Below are positions 26,547-34,576 of a DNA stretch of 64,000 bases, piece by piece (position 1 is the stretch's first letter; every line of letters starts with the position of its first letter). The stretch is taken from assembly GCA_023254175.1 (NCBI GenBank), contig JALQYJ010000111.1, positions 1 to 64,000 of the forward strand. Reading direction: 5' to 3'. The DNA comes from Runella sp. (GTDB lineage Bacteria; Bacteroidota; Bacteroidia; Cytophagales; Spirosomataceae). The notes beneath the pieces are model-generated. The model saw nothing but the letters and a program-made list of their open reading frames with translations. It had not been told where the DNA came from and did no database searches. A program made the translations under genes and the position numbers.

Positions 26547-26578
26547 TGTTCCACGTAAAAAATATTAAATGTTTCACG
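26547..26578. promoter_or_regulatory. parS-like half-sites upstream of parA
   Basis: TGTTCCACGTAAAAAA (26547-26562) matches the 16-base parS consensus TGTTNCACGTGAAACA at all but two positions. A second left half-site, TGTTTCACG, starts 23 bases later at 26570. Location 55-90 bases upstream of parA suits ParB binding for autoregulation or partition. The site is degenerate on its right half, so binding strength is uncertain. Confidence 0.5.
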
Positions 26579-26701
26579 AATGCCTTTGGCTTATAAAATT
26601 ACCAGCCAATACTTAAAGGAGAAGTTGGATACTTTTTGGGTGTGTTTTCATCTTAAAATGCTGAAAAAGGCACTTATCAAATATGAAATAATAAAATTTT
26701 G

Positions 26702-26765
26702 CTATCAATAGCCATTTGATAGTTTGACTATCGTAATAGGCAGGTCAGACGGTAGTCAGACCGTC
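26702..26765. promoter_or_regulatory. Cluster of dyads and direct repeats between parA and the DUF1080 gene
   Basis: ctatcaa-tagccat-ttgatag (26702-26722) is followed by GTCAGAC repeated at an 11-base period (26744, 26755) and the dyad gacggt-agtcag-accgtc (26748-26765). The 11-base spacing of direct repeats equals about one helical turn, as for many transcription-factor sites. The nearest downstream gene starts at 26853. No regulator can be named. Confidence 0.3.
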
Positions 26766-26852
26766 AACAATCGTGTTGTAAAAGTAGAACTGAACAATTA
26801 CGACTTTAAGTGAAGTAGATAGGACTGATTTATTCTTAACGACTCATAACCA

Positions 26853-27491
26853 ATGAACTACTTCGCGTTTTTGTCGGTAGCAGCGACGCTCTTTTGGGGG
26901 GCATTTTCAGAAAAAACGAACCGAAAACCAGAACGACTGTTTGACGGAAAAAGTTTTCGTGGCTGGGAGGGAGATACTACTAAAACGTGGCGTATCGAAA
27001 ACGGTGCTCTGGTGGGTGGCTCGCTGCAAACAACAGTGCCCAATAACGATTTTTTATGTACTAAACGAAGTTATTCTGACTTTGTGCTGAAGGTGAAATT
27101 TAAACTTGTTGGTACCGAAGGGTTTATTAATTCGGGAGTGCAATTTCGGAGTAAAAGATTGACAAATCCAGCTTATGAAATGGAAGGATACCAAGCTGAT
27201 TTAGGTAAAAACTATTGGGGAAGTCTTTACGATGAGTCAAGGAGAAATAAAACTTTAGCAGGTGGAGCTTCGGAGGAGGTGGCCAAACTACTAAAATCCA
27301 ACGATTGGAATAATTACGAAATTAAAGCCGATAAACGCCATATTGTTCTTAAAATAAATGGAGTCACTACTGTGGATTATACCGAAACGGATACAACTAT
27401 CCCACAGGAAGGTATCATCGGGTTGCAAATTCACGGAGGCGGAAAAGCACAAGTTTATTTTAAAGACTTGTACATTGAAGAATTGTATTGA
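26853..27491 (+). CDS. Secreted DUF1080 protein (3-keto-disaccharide hydrolase-like)
   Basis: A 212-aa exported protein with signal MNYFAFLSVAATLFWGAFS and a single DUF1080 concanavalin-like beta-sandwich: LFDGKSFRGWEGDTTKTWRI, GALVGGSLQTT, DFVLKVKFKL, INSGVQFRS, YEMEGYQADLG and VGLQIHGGGKAQVYFKDLYI-like ending (here IGLQIHGG). The family includes 3-keto-glycoside hydrolases in Bacteroidota. The adjacent flavin oxidase could act in the same sugar or polyol pathway; that is an inference. Confidence 0.88.
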   Translation: MNYFAFLSVAATLFWGAFSEKTNRKPERLFDGKSFRGWEGDTTKTWRIENGALVGGSLQTTVPNNDFLCTKRSYSDFVLKVKFKLVGTEGFINSGVQFRSKRLTNPAYEMEGYQADLGKNYWGSLYDESRRNKTLAGGASEEVAKLLKSNDWNNYEIKADKRHIVLKINGVTTVDYTETDTTIPQEGIIGLQIHGGGKAQVYFKDLYIEELY

Positions 27492-27545
27492 ACGTGTAAA
27501 TAAGCATGAATTAATGAGTACCAAAGACCTAAACCTAAAACTGGA

Positions 27546-28886
27546 ATGGACAAAAGAACTTTTCTCAAAACATCGTCAATCCTCTTTACGGGGACTATAC
27601 TTTCCAATATGATGTCATGTAAAAAAGCAGCTCCCCGTACCAACTGGGCAGGTAATTTGACATATAGTACTGATAATTTGCACATACCCAAAAACGTTGA
27701 AGAGCTTCAAGAAGCTATAAAAAAATGTAAAAAGGTAAGAGCTCTGGGTACAAAACACTGTTTTAATGCAATAGCCGACAGCAAAGAAAATCAAATTTCA
27801 ACAGAAGCGTTTAATCAAATTATTGGGCTTGATAGAGAGAAAAACACAGTTGCGGTAGGAGCAGGGATTAAGTACGGAGAAATGTGTAAGTATCTGGATG
27901 ATAATGGATTTGCTCTTCATAACTTGGCCTCATTACCACACATTTCGGTAGCAGGAGCATGTGCCACTTCCACACATGGTTCTGGGATTAAAAATGGTAG
28001 TTTAGCAACGGCGGTCTCGGCGATTGAGTTTGTTAATGGAAAAGGAGAAGTTATTTCTTTAAGTCGTGAAAAAGACGGTGAAGAGTTTGGGGCGGCTGTG
28101 GTTAATGTTGGCGCATTGGGGATTGCAACCAAAATTACACTTGACGTTCAGCCAACGTTTAAAATGAAACAGGTAGTTTACCAAAATTTACCCATGTCAG
28201 CGTTGGAAAAAAACTTTGAGGCAATTATGTCGGGTGGGTATAGCGTGAGTTTGTTTACAGATTGGCGTAATAAAAACGTTAGTGAAGTTTGGGTAAAAAG
28301 TAAGGCTGAAGATATGAAAGAAGTGGCTCCTGAGTTTTTTGGCGCTAAATTGGCCACTAAAAACTTACACCCCATTGAGTCGTTAGATGCTGTCAATTGT
28401 ACCGACCAAATGGGAGTGGAGGGCCCTTGGTACGAGCGGATGCCCCATTTTAAAATGGGATTTACGCCAAGTAGTGGGAAAGAACTTCAATCAGAGTATT
28501 TTATTGCTTTTGAGCACGCTTATGAAGGCTTGATGGCGATTGAGAAACTTAACGAAAAAGTGTCTCCCCATTTGTTTATCACAGAGGTACGAGCCATTGC
28601 CGCCGACGATTTGCCGATGAGTCCGTTTTACAAAAAAACGTGCGTAGCGTTTCATTTTACGTGGAAACAAGAAGTAGAGGCTGTGATGGCGCTTTTGCCC
28701 GAAATTGAAGAAGCGTTAGCTCCCTTTGCGCCCCGACCTCACTGGGGTAAAATTTTTACGCTCAAACCCGCTGTATTACAATCACGTATTGAAAAACTAG
28801 CGGATTTTAAGAAATACATGGAAAAGCACGATCCTGAGGGCAAATTTCGAAATGATTTTGTAGATATGAACCTTTTTGGGAGCTAA
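27546..28886 (+). CDS. FAD-linked oxidoreductase, alditol/xylitol oxidase-like (ALO family)
   Basis: A 446-aa flavoprotein. The N-terminus DKRTFLKTSSILFTG resembles a Tat signal with one R, followed by a possible lipobox ending at Cys25. The FAD-binding PCMH domain includes VRALGTKHCFNAIAD; by analogy to alditol oxidase, His71 in this loop is the covalent flavin site. Also HISVAGACATSTHGSG and VGALGIATKITLDVQP. The C-terminal ALO domain ends RPHWGKIFTL...FRNDFVD, the arrangement of D-arabinono-lactone, L-gulonolactone and alditol oxidases. The alditol/xylitol oxidase branch is the closest by motif. It follows the DUF1080 gene by 54 bases. Confidence 0.85.
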   Translation: MDKRTFLKTSSILFTGTILSNMMSCKKAAPRTNWAGNLTYSTDNLHIPKNVEELQEAIKKCKKVRALGTKHCFNAIADSKENQISTEAFNQIIGLDREKNTVAVGAGIKYGEMCKYLDDNGFALHNLASLPHISVAGACATSTHGSGIKNGSLATAVSAIEFVNGKGEVISLSREKDGEEFGAAVVNVGALGIATKITLDVQPTFKMKQVVYQNLPMSALEKNFEAIMSGGYSVSLFTDWRNKNVSEVWVKSKAEDMKEVAPEFFGAKLATKNLHPIESLDAVNCTDQMGVEGPWYERMPHFKMGFTPSSGKELQSEYFIAFEHAYEGLMAIEKLNEKVSPHLFITEVRAIAADDLPMSPFYKKTCVAFHFTWKQEVEAVMALLPEIEEALAPFAPRPHWGKIFTLKPAVLQSRIEKLADFKKYMEKHDPEGKFRNDFVDMNLFGS

Positions 28887-28925
28887 AAAAAGAGCGCCAA
28901 AACTCAAGTTTTGGCGCTCTTTTTA
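28885..28925. terminator. Bidirectional terminator
   Basis: agagcgccaaaact pairs with agttttggcgctct around a short loop, with A- and T-runs on both flanks. It closes the flavin oxidase (plus) and the A-type Fe-S gene (minus). Confidence 0.92.
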
Positions 28926-28939
28926 TGGATAGGTTGTTA

Positions 28940-29266
28940 CTAAACAGCAAAACTTTCACCGCATCCGCAAGTACGTGTGGCATTGGGGTTGACAAATTGA
29001 AACCCTTTTCCGTTGAGGCCATCAGAGAAATCTAGGATTGTTCCAGCTAAGTAAAGAATACTCTTTTTGTCAACGACAATTCGGATGCCTTTGTCTTGGA
29101 ATTCCATATCCGTTGGCAATTTTGACGAGTCAAATTCTAAATTATACATCAATCCCGAACAGCCTCCACCCACAACTCCTACACGAATGTGGCTATCTTC
29201 AGGCCGTCCTTCTTCACGACGTAATTCAAGGATTTTATCTTTTGCTTTATCGCTTACGGTTACCAT
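28940..29266 (-). CDS. A-type iron-sulfur carrier (IscA/SufA/ErpA family)
   Basis: A 108-aa HesB/IscA-type protein that receives and delivers Fe-S clusters. The three conserved cysteines are present: Cys36 in VGGGCSGLMYNLEF and Cys100/Cys102 in RTCGCGESF. Single gene; Mrp and Nfu, other Fe-S maturation factors, lie at the far right of the window. It cannot be told apart from SufA or ErpA by sequence reading alone. Confidence 0.93.
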   Translation of the reverse strand: MVTVSDKAKDKILELRREEGRPEDSHIRVGVVGGGCSGLMYNLEFDSSKLPTDMEFQDKGIRIVVDKKSILYLAGTILDFSDGLNGKGFQFVNPNATRTCGCGESFAV

Positions 29267-29401
29267 GTCTTTATAAAATTCAATGAGGTTGTCTGCAAAA
29301 TGCTTGTTTTTTCAACCAAAGTCAAGGCGTAAAAGTTCCTATGTTTAGGTGAATACCTATACGTTTCTAGGGTATTCCTGTGGAGTTGGCAAAACAAATC
29401 G

Positions 29402-29409
29402 TAATTTTG
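29402..29409 (+). promoter_or_regulatory. -7 box (TAATTTTG) upstream of the PaaE-like gene
   Basis: A perfect TAnnTTTG match 72 bases before the ATG at 29482. No good TTTG at -33. Confidence 0.35.
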
Positions 29410-29481
29410 GGGGTTAAATCCATTAGGTTTAGTTATTGCTATCGAAGGAGTGAAACTTAATAGGTTTGAAAAAATAGGATT

Positions 29482-30540
29482 ATGAAGCATTTTCATTTAA
29501 AAGTAAAAGAAGTTATTGAAGAGACTTCAGACGCAGTCACGATTTCGTTTTGGCACCCACTGAGTGAAATGATAAAGTACCAAGCGGGGCAGTTTTTAAC
29601 GATATTGTTGACGATTGATAGCGAAAAAGTTCGCCGCTCGTATTCAATGAGCAGTTCGCCTCATACGGATACCGCACCCGCCGTAACGGTGAAAAGAGTA
29701 CCTGGAGGATTGGTGTCGAATTGGTTGATTGACCATGTCAAGGAAGGTGATTTTTTGGAAGTTCTGGAGCCTATGGGGCATTTTCAAGTATTGCCTGATG
29801 CACGAAATGTCCGCACGGTGGTGTTGATTGGAGCAGGAAGCGGGATTACCCCTTTGATGTCTATTGCTAAGTCGGTTTTAAAAGTAGAGACTGAGAGTCG
29901 AGTGGTACTTCTATATGGAAACCGAGCCGAAGAAGGCATCATTTTTAAAAAACAATTGGACGAAATGAGCCGTGCTTATGGCAATCGTTTCAACGTATAT
30001 CATTCGCTTACTCAACCTTCCAATGATTGGAAAGGAGGACTGGGGCGTTTGGATAAATCTATGATAGTAGCAACGTTAGAAGAAATTGGTGGAGTGAAAG
30101 AAACGACTACTGAGTATTTTTTGTGTGGCCCAGATGGCTTAATGGAAACTACCAAAGAGGCACTCTTGGCTTGGGGGGTAGCAGAAGAGCGTATCCATCG
30201 TGAGAGCTTTGCTACGGCAACTACACATCCTGTACACGAGGCCGACGAAGACGATGATAGTCTCAAAATGCAGGAAATAAAAGTTCGGTACGAAGGAGAA
30301 GAATATACTTTTAATGTAGCGCCACATCAAACGATTTTGGAAGCGGCACTTGAACTTGACATCGACTTGCCGTACTCATGTCAGGCGGGTATGTGCACCG
30401 CTTGCATGGGAAAATGTACTTCTGGAAAAGTGTTGTTGGACGAAGAAGATGGTTTAACAAAATCGGAGTTGGCACAAGGCTATATTTTGACGTGTGTAGC
30501 TCATCCCCTTACCAAAGGAGTAGTAATTGAAATAGAGTAA
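29482..30540 (+). CDS. Ferredoxin-NADP reductase-like oxidoreductase with C-terminal 2Fe-2S domain (PaaE-like)
   Basis: A 352-aa electron-transfer protein: FAD-binding beta-barrel with RRSYSMSSSP (Arg52, Tyr54, Ser55), NAD(P)-binding domain with VLIGAGSGITPLMSI (about 115-129) and FLCGPDGLM, then an acidic linker (EADEDDDS) and a plant-type 2Fe-2S domain with Cys300, Cys305, Cys308 and Cys338. This order matches PaaE, the reductase of the phenylacetyl-CoA epoxidase, and related monooxygenase reductases. No paaABCD genes are nearby, so the partner oxygenase is unknown. Confidence 0.88.
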   Translation: MKHFHLKVKEVIEETSDAVTISFWHPLSEMIKYQAGQFLTILLTIDSEKVRRSYSMSSSPHTDTAPAVTVKRVPGGLVSNWLIDHVKEGDFLEVLEPMGHFQVLPDARNVRTVVLIGAGSGITPLMSIAKSVLKVETESRVVLLYGNRAEEGIIFKKQLDEMSRAYGNRFNVYHSLTQPSNDWKGGLGRLDKSMIVATLEEIGGVKETTTEYFLCGPDGLMETTKEALLAWGVAEERIHRESFATATTHPVHEADEDDDSLKMQEIKVRYEGEEYTFNVAPHQTILEAALELDIDLPYSCQAGMCTACMGKCTSGKVLLDEEDGLTKSELAQGYILTCVAHPLTKGVVIEIE

Positions 30541-30590
30541 TAGTTTTGGTATTTTTTTTACCCATCTTTTAGAATAAAAATAGCATTAGT

Positions 30591-31031
30591 ATGGAAATAC
30601 GCCCCTACCAACTCAGTGACCGCACCGTACTGGAGGAGATTTTTATGATGAATACTCCTAAATACTTTGACCCAAAAGAATTGGGAGATTTTCTGGAGTA
30701 CCTTGATATTTTTGGTGATGATTATGTAGTTGCCGTGGTAGATAGAAAAATTGTAGGAGGGGGAGGTTATTGGGTACGTTCGTTTGACCAGCAAGGAGGG
30801 TTGTCTTGGGCTTTTGTTCACCCCGATTTTCAGGGTACTGGCGTTGGGAAAGAGCTGGCTTTGTATCGAATTGAGCAAATTCGTCAATCGGGTGTGGCCA
30901 AAACCATCATGGTCGAAACTTCGCAACATTCGTTTGGCTTCTACGAAAAACTGGGTTTTAAATTATTGAACCGTCAAATCGACTATTGGGCTAAAGGAAT
31001 AGACTTGTACTCCGCCGTGTTGGAACTATAA
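30591..31031 (+). CDS. GNAT-family N-acetyltransferase
   Basis: A 146-aa GNAT. Motif A, the acetyl-CoA pyrophosphate loop, is seen as FVHPDFQGTGVGKELALYRIEQ (split here as VHPDFQGTGVGKEL, about 78-91), preceded by a GGGYWVRSF beta strand and followed by the motif B segment SFGFYEKLGFKLLN. Substrate unknown; most such proteins acetylate small amines or protein N-termini. It is 50 bases after the PaaE-like gene. Confidence 0.88.
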   Translation: MEIRPYQLSDRTVLEEIFMMNTPKYFDPKELGDFLEYLDIFGDDYVVAVVDRKIVGGGGYWVRSFDQQGGLSWAFVHPDFQGTGVGKELALYRIEQIRQSGVAKTIMVETSQHSFGFYEKLGFKLLNRQIDYWAKGIDLYSAVLEL

Positions 31032-31041
31032 AGCGAAAAAC

Positions 31042-31077
31042 ATCAAAAAAGCTCTCAATAACGAGAGCTTTTTTGAT
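31042..31077. terminator. Bidirectional terminator between GNAT and htpG
   Basis: A perfect 15-base stem (atcaaaaaagctctc / gagagcttttttgat) with a 6-base loop lies 10 bases past the GNAT stop and 18 bases past the htpG stop. T-tracts exist both ways. Confidence 0.93.
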
Positions 31078-31095
31078 AAAAATAAGACTATTCAA

Positions 31096-32928
31096 CTACA
31101 AACGTGATACAGCCTGCTGAACAAACGCAGTCAATTCACTCCCAGACAACATGCCCTGAGAAAGTAAAGCAAGGTTGTAGGCGTGGCGAATCAGTTGCTT
31201 TTGCTCTTCTTCGTTTGCTGTCAATATTTTCTGAATTACAGGGTGGTTGGCGTTGATGGCTACATTCAACATTTGAGGCATATCACCAAACATCGATTTT
31301 TGGCCAGAAGTAGCCGCCATGTCGTTCATACGACGGATAAATTCAGGAATTGTAATTACGACTGGTAACTCATCGGTTGGCATTGGTTCAACGCTGATGG
31401 TGAGTTTAGGGCCACCGCTGAGGGTTTGCTCAAACAAATTTTTCGCTTTTTCTTCATCGTCCTGTGACAATACGCTTTCGAGCTTGATTTCTTTCTCAAT
31501 AAGCTTGTCAAGGGTATCGGCATCCACGCGTTTGATGTTCGTTTTTTCTAATTTATATTCGATGCCGTTGATAAAGTGCGGGTCAATAACACTATCGAAA
31601 ACAAGTACATCGTAACCACGCTTCCTAGCCGACTGAATGTATGCGTCTTGTTTTTGAACATCGCTTGCATATAACCACACCACCGTTTCGTTTTTATCCG
31701 TTTGGTTTTCTTTGACTTGGGTTGTGTATTCTTCAAAAGTGAAATGTTTCCCTTCGGTATTTTTAACCAAGCAGAATTCCGTAGCTTTCTCGCCAAATTT
31801 TTCGTCAGAAATGATGCCGTATTTGACAAACAAACCGATGTCGTCGAATTTTTTCTCAAAACCTTCGCGGTCGTTGCGGAAAATCTCAGATAGTTTATCA
31901 GCTACTTTACGCGTAATGTATCCGCTAATTTTCTTTACGTTACCATCGGCTTGAAGGTAGCTTCGAGAAACGTTGAGTGGAATATCGGGCGAGTCAATAA
32001 TTCCGTGAAGAAGCGTCAAGAAATCAGGAACTACGTCTTTGACTTCGTCGGTGATAAATACCTGACGGCTGTACAACTGGATTTTTTCTTTGCGGGCCGA
32101 AAAATCATTTTTCAATTTCGGGAAATACAATACCCCCGTTAAATTGAAGGGATAGTCGACGTTGAGGTGAATCCAAAAAAGCGGATCTTCGCTCATTGGA
32201 TGAAGCTCTTTGTAAAATGCCAAGTAGTCTTCGTCTTTGAGTTCAGAAGGAGCTTTTACCCAAATCGGTGTCGGATTGTTGACGATTTTCTCGTCAAACT
32301 CAATCTCAACGGGCAAAAATTTGCCGTATTTTTCAAGAATTTCAGTGAGGCGGTACTTGTTCAAAAACTCTTCTGAATCTTCGGCGATGTGGAGGATAAT
32401 GTCCGTTCCACGGTCGGTTTTATCAGCAGGTTCGATGCTAAACTCGGTGCTTCCGTCGCAAGTCCAACGAGCACCTTCGGATCCTTCCTTAAATGATTTT
32501 GTAATAATTTCTACCTCTTTGGCGACCATAAACGCCGAGTAGAAACCTAGTCCGAAGTTTCCGATGATATTGCCCCGAGTATCTTCTTTTTCCTTATATT
32601 TTTCGACAAATTCAGCGGCTCCTGAGAAGGCAATTTGGTTGATGTATTTTTTAATTTCCTCAGCCGTCATCCCGATTCCCCGGTCGCTAATGGTAATCGT
32701 TTTGGCTTCCTCGTCGAGTTTTACTGATACTTTCAATTCGCCAAGCTCACCATTAAACTCGCCAAAATCAGCTAGTTTTTTGATTTTTTGGGTAGCATCT
32801 ACAGCATTTGAAACCAACTCACGCAAGAAAATTTCGTGGTCAGAATAGAGGAATTTTTTGATGATTGGAAAAATATTGTCGGTATGAATCGACAATTGCC
32901 CTTTTTCGGCCTGTACGTTTGCTTCCAT
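31096..32928 (-). CDS. htpG: Molecular chaperone HtpG (Hsp90)
   Basis: A 610-aa Hsp90. GHKL ATPase motifs are clear: FLRELVSNAVDATQKI (Asn41), ISDRGIGMTAEEI (about 76-88) and GNFGLGFYSAFMVA. The middle domain carries LYSRQVFITDEVKDVVPDFL and GIIDSPDIPLNVSRSYLQ with the catalytic-loop Arg. The C-terminal dimerisation domain is present. Length is slightly under that of E. coli HtpG. Single gene with its own terminator. Confidence 0.97.
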   Translation of the reverse strand: MEANVQAEKGQLSIHTDNIFPIIKKFLYSDHEIFLRELVSNAVDATQKIKKLADFGEFNGELGELKVSVKLDEEAKTITISDRGIGMTAEEIKKYINQIAFSGAAEFVEKYKEKEDTRGNIIGNFGLGFYSAFMVAKEVEIITKSFKEGSEGARWTCDGSTEFSIEPADKTDRGTDIILHIAEDSEEFLNKYRLTEILEKYGKFLPVEIEFDEKIVNNPTPIWVKAPSELKDEDYLAFYKELHPMSEDPLFWIHLNVDYPFNLTGVLYFPKLKNDFSARKEKIQLYSRQVFITDEVKDVVPDFLTLLHGIIDSPDIPLNVSRSYLQADGNVKKISGYITRKVADKLSEIFRNDREGFEKKFDDIGLFVKYGIISDEKFGEKATEFCLVKNTEGKHFTFEEYTTQVKENQTDKNETVVWLYASDVQKQDAYIQSARKRGYDVLVFDSVIDPHFINGIEYKLEKTNIKRVDADTLDKLIEKEIKLESVLSQDDEEKAKNLFEQTLSGGPKLTISVEPMPTDELPVVITIPEFIRRMNDMAATSGQKSMFGDMPQMLNVAINANHPVIQKILTANEEEQKQLIRHAYNLALLSQGMLSGSELTAFVQQAVSRL

Positions 32929-33018
32929 AACTCTGGTTTACGGTTTTTACAGTTTTTGGTTTTCTGTGGAGATACTCTAAAAAATGTATTCCACCGTATT
33001 AGTGTCTGACATAATGGC

Positions 33019-33065
33019 AAAAAATAAAGCTGCCAGATTTTCAAAACCTGACAGCTTTATTTTTT
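33019..33065. terminator. Bidirectional hairpin downstream of the DUF937-OmpA gene
   Basis: aaaaaataaagctg (33019-33032) pairs with cagctttatttttt (33052-33065); the interior ccaga/tctgg-like bases may extend the stem. It lies 14 bases past the DUF937-OmpA stop, with T-runs in both directions, and would also insulate htpG. Confidence 0.85.
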
Positions 33066-33079
33066 GGTTGATAGTCCGC

Positions 33080-34348
33080 TTACTTTTGTACAAACCTCAC
33101 CCACACTTCACGCATAGCTACTTGTTTGCTGCCTGTAGTATTTTTAGGGTTAACACCTGTGCCTCGTCCCTCGGCGTCTACACGAACGAAGCTAATACCT
33201 GATTTAACGAATTGGTCTTTGAGTGCATATACACGTTTCACCGAAAGGACTTTATTGGTCAATGGTGGCTTGGCGTCGTTGGCATAAGCTACTAACTTAA
33301 TTTGGGCTGTTGGATATTTTTTTAGCAAGTCGGCCAAAGCTTGCACCGATGCATTAGCTGATGCTTTTAATTGGAGGGTATTATCTTCAAAATCTACGTT
33401 CTCAAACTTAAACGCTTTTCCTTTTGGGAGTGCTTTATCGGCCAAGTACACTTCCATCGGATTTTCGACTGAAGTTGCCGCTGGAGTCGCTGGGGGGGGA
33501 GCCGTGGCGGTATCAATAGTTGCAGGCTTTTTCTCAATAGGCTCTTGAATGGTTCGTGCTTCAGCTAGAGTATCTGCTTCTATTTCTGCGGCAGGAGTTA
33601 TAGTTGTAGTTTGCTGTTGATTCCAAAAATAAACTGCTCCTGCTCCAAGCAAAGCGACAGTAATAAGACCAACTCCCACCCATTTGAAGTTAGTTCGTTC
33701 CAAACCCCTGTCTTCTACACCTACTAAGAAAGGTTGCTTTGAAGAAATCGGTTCTGTTGTTTTAGCAACAGTCATTTGTTGTTCGGCCCGAGGTACTTCA
33801 AAACTATGCAGCAGGTATTGAATACCAACGGTTTCGATGATTCGGTCGTTGAGGTCAGGGACAACTGTTAGAAGACTTTCTCGCTGTTCACCAAGAAAAG
33901 CGGCAAGCGATTCGGCATTTAATTGCTTATCAGAAACAATTTTTTTCAAAACTGTGATGATGACTGACATTGAAATACCACTCAACGCTGAAGCAAGCGA
34001 ATTTTTTGTACCTGAGTACTTTGTTACCATACTACAAACAGGACTCTTGAAACCAGGGAGCACAGTATTGAGGATTTTTTCTCCTGACGATTTAAAGCTT
34101 TCTAATTCGGCGGAAGTTTTAACAATTTTCGAAAGTTGTTCTGGAGTAAAAGCGATGTTTTGGGCTTGAGCAAAAATCAGTTTCATTCCCGATTCACTGG
34201 ATGCCCTTTTAATAAGACCTCCTACAATGGAAGCGGAAAAAGCATCGAGCGCTTTTTGGATTTTCTCTGGCTTTTCGTTGTTCTGTACGGCTATTTGATT
34301 GACGATACCCTCACTCAAAGTCTCTTTTAGAGATGCAAATAAGTTCAT
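33080..34348 (-). CDS. DUF937 - transmembrane - OmpA-like protein
   Basis: A 422-aa protein with an unusual order. Residues 1-~190 are a DUF937-type helical domain without a signal peptide (MNLFASLKETLSEGIVNQIA, ALSGISMSVIITVLKKIV). A single membrane helix follows (WVGVGLITVALLGAGAVYFW, about 222-241), then a Pro/Thr/Ala-rich linker, then an OmpA/MotB-type peptidoglycan-associating domain (FKFENVDFEDNTLQL, IKLVAYANDAKPPLTNKVLSVKRVYALKDQFVKSGI broken across the helix). The topology implies a cytoplasmic DUF937 domain linked through the inner membrane to the wall. I chose the ATG at 34346-34348; the longer frame begins with TTG. Confidence 0.83.
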   Translation of the reverse strand: MNLFASLKETLSEGIVNQIAVQNNEKPEKIQKALDAFSASIVGGLIKRASSESGMKLIFAQAQNIAFTPEQLSKIVKTSAELESFKSSGEKILNTVLPGFKSPVCSMVTKYSGTKNSLASALSGISMSVIITVLKKIVSDKQLNAESLAAFLGEQRESLLTVVPDLNDRIIETVGIQYLLHSFEVPRAEQQMTVAKTTEPISSKQPFLVGVEDRGLERTNFKWVGVGLITVALLGAGAVYFWNQQQTTTITPAAEIEADTLAEARTIQEPIEKKPATIDTATAPPPATPAATSVENPMEVYLADKALPKGKAFKFENVDFEDNTLQLKASANASVQALADLLKKYPTAQIKLVAYANDAKPPLTNKVLSVKRVYALKDQFVKSGISFVRVDAEGRGTGVNPKNTTGSKQVAMREVWVRFVQK

Positions 34349-34536
34349 TTTCAATGATTTTTTATGAGTTAGAATCCTAAGAGGAAAAGCGAGTTAATGA
34401 AAATGACTACCTCAAACCCCTCAGAGTTTTAACCTATGGTGACTCAATTTTTTCAAATGGGGCGGAAAGTTACTTAATAGTTAAGAGTCCATAGTCACGA
34501 CTTGTTAGTTTTTTTTAGCAATCTAAGCAATGTCGT

Positions 34537-34544
34537 TACCTTTG
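34537..34544 (+). promoter_or_regulatory. -7 box (TACCTTTG) upstream of the SDR gene
   Basis: A perfect TAnnTTTG match 33 bases before the TTG start codon of the SDR gene. No clear TTTG lies 17-23 bases upstream. Confidence 0.45.
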
Positions 34545-34576
34545 TACAAAAGAAACTTACTTAAATTCCTACGTTT

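Noticed and set aside
31319-32848. Several plus-strand ORFs of 80-100 codons across htpG
   Set aside because: Antisense shadows rich in Ser/Leu/Phe; htpG on the minus strand explains the region fully.
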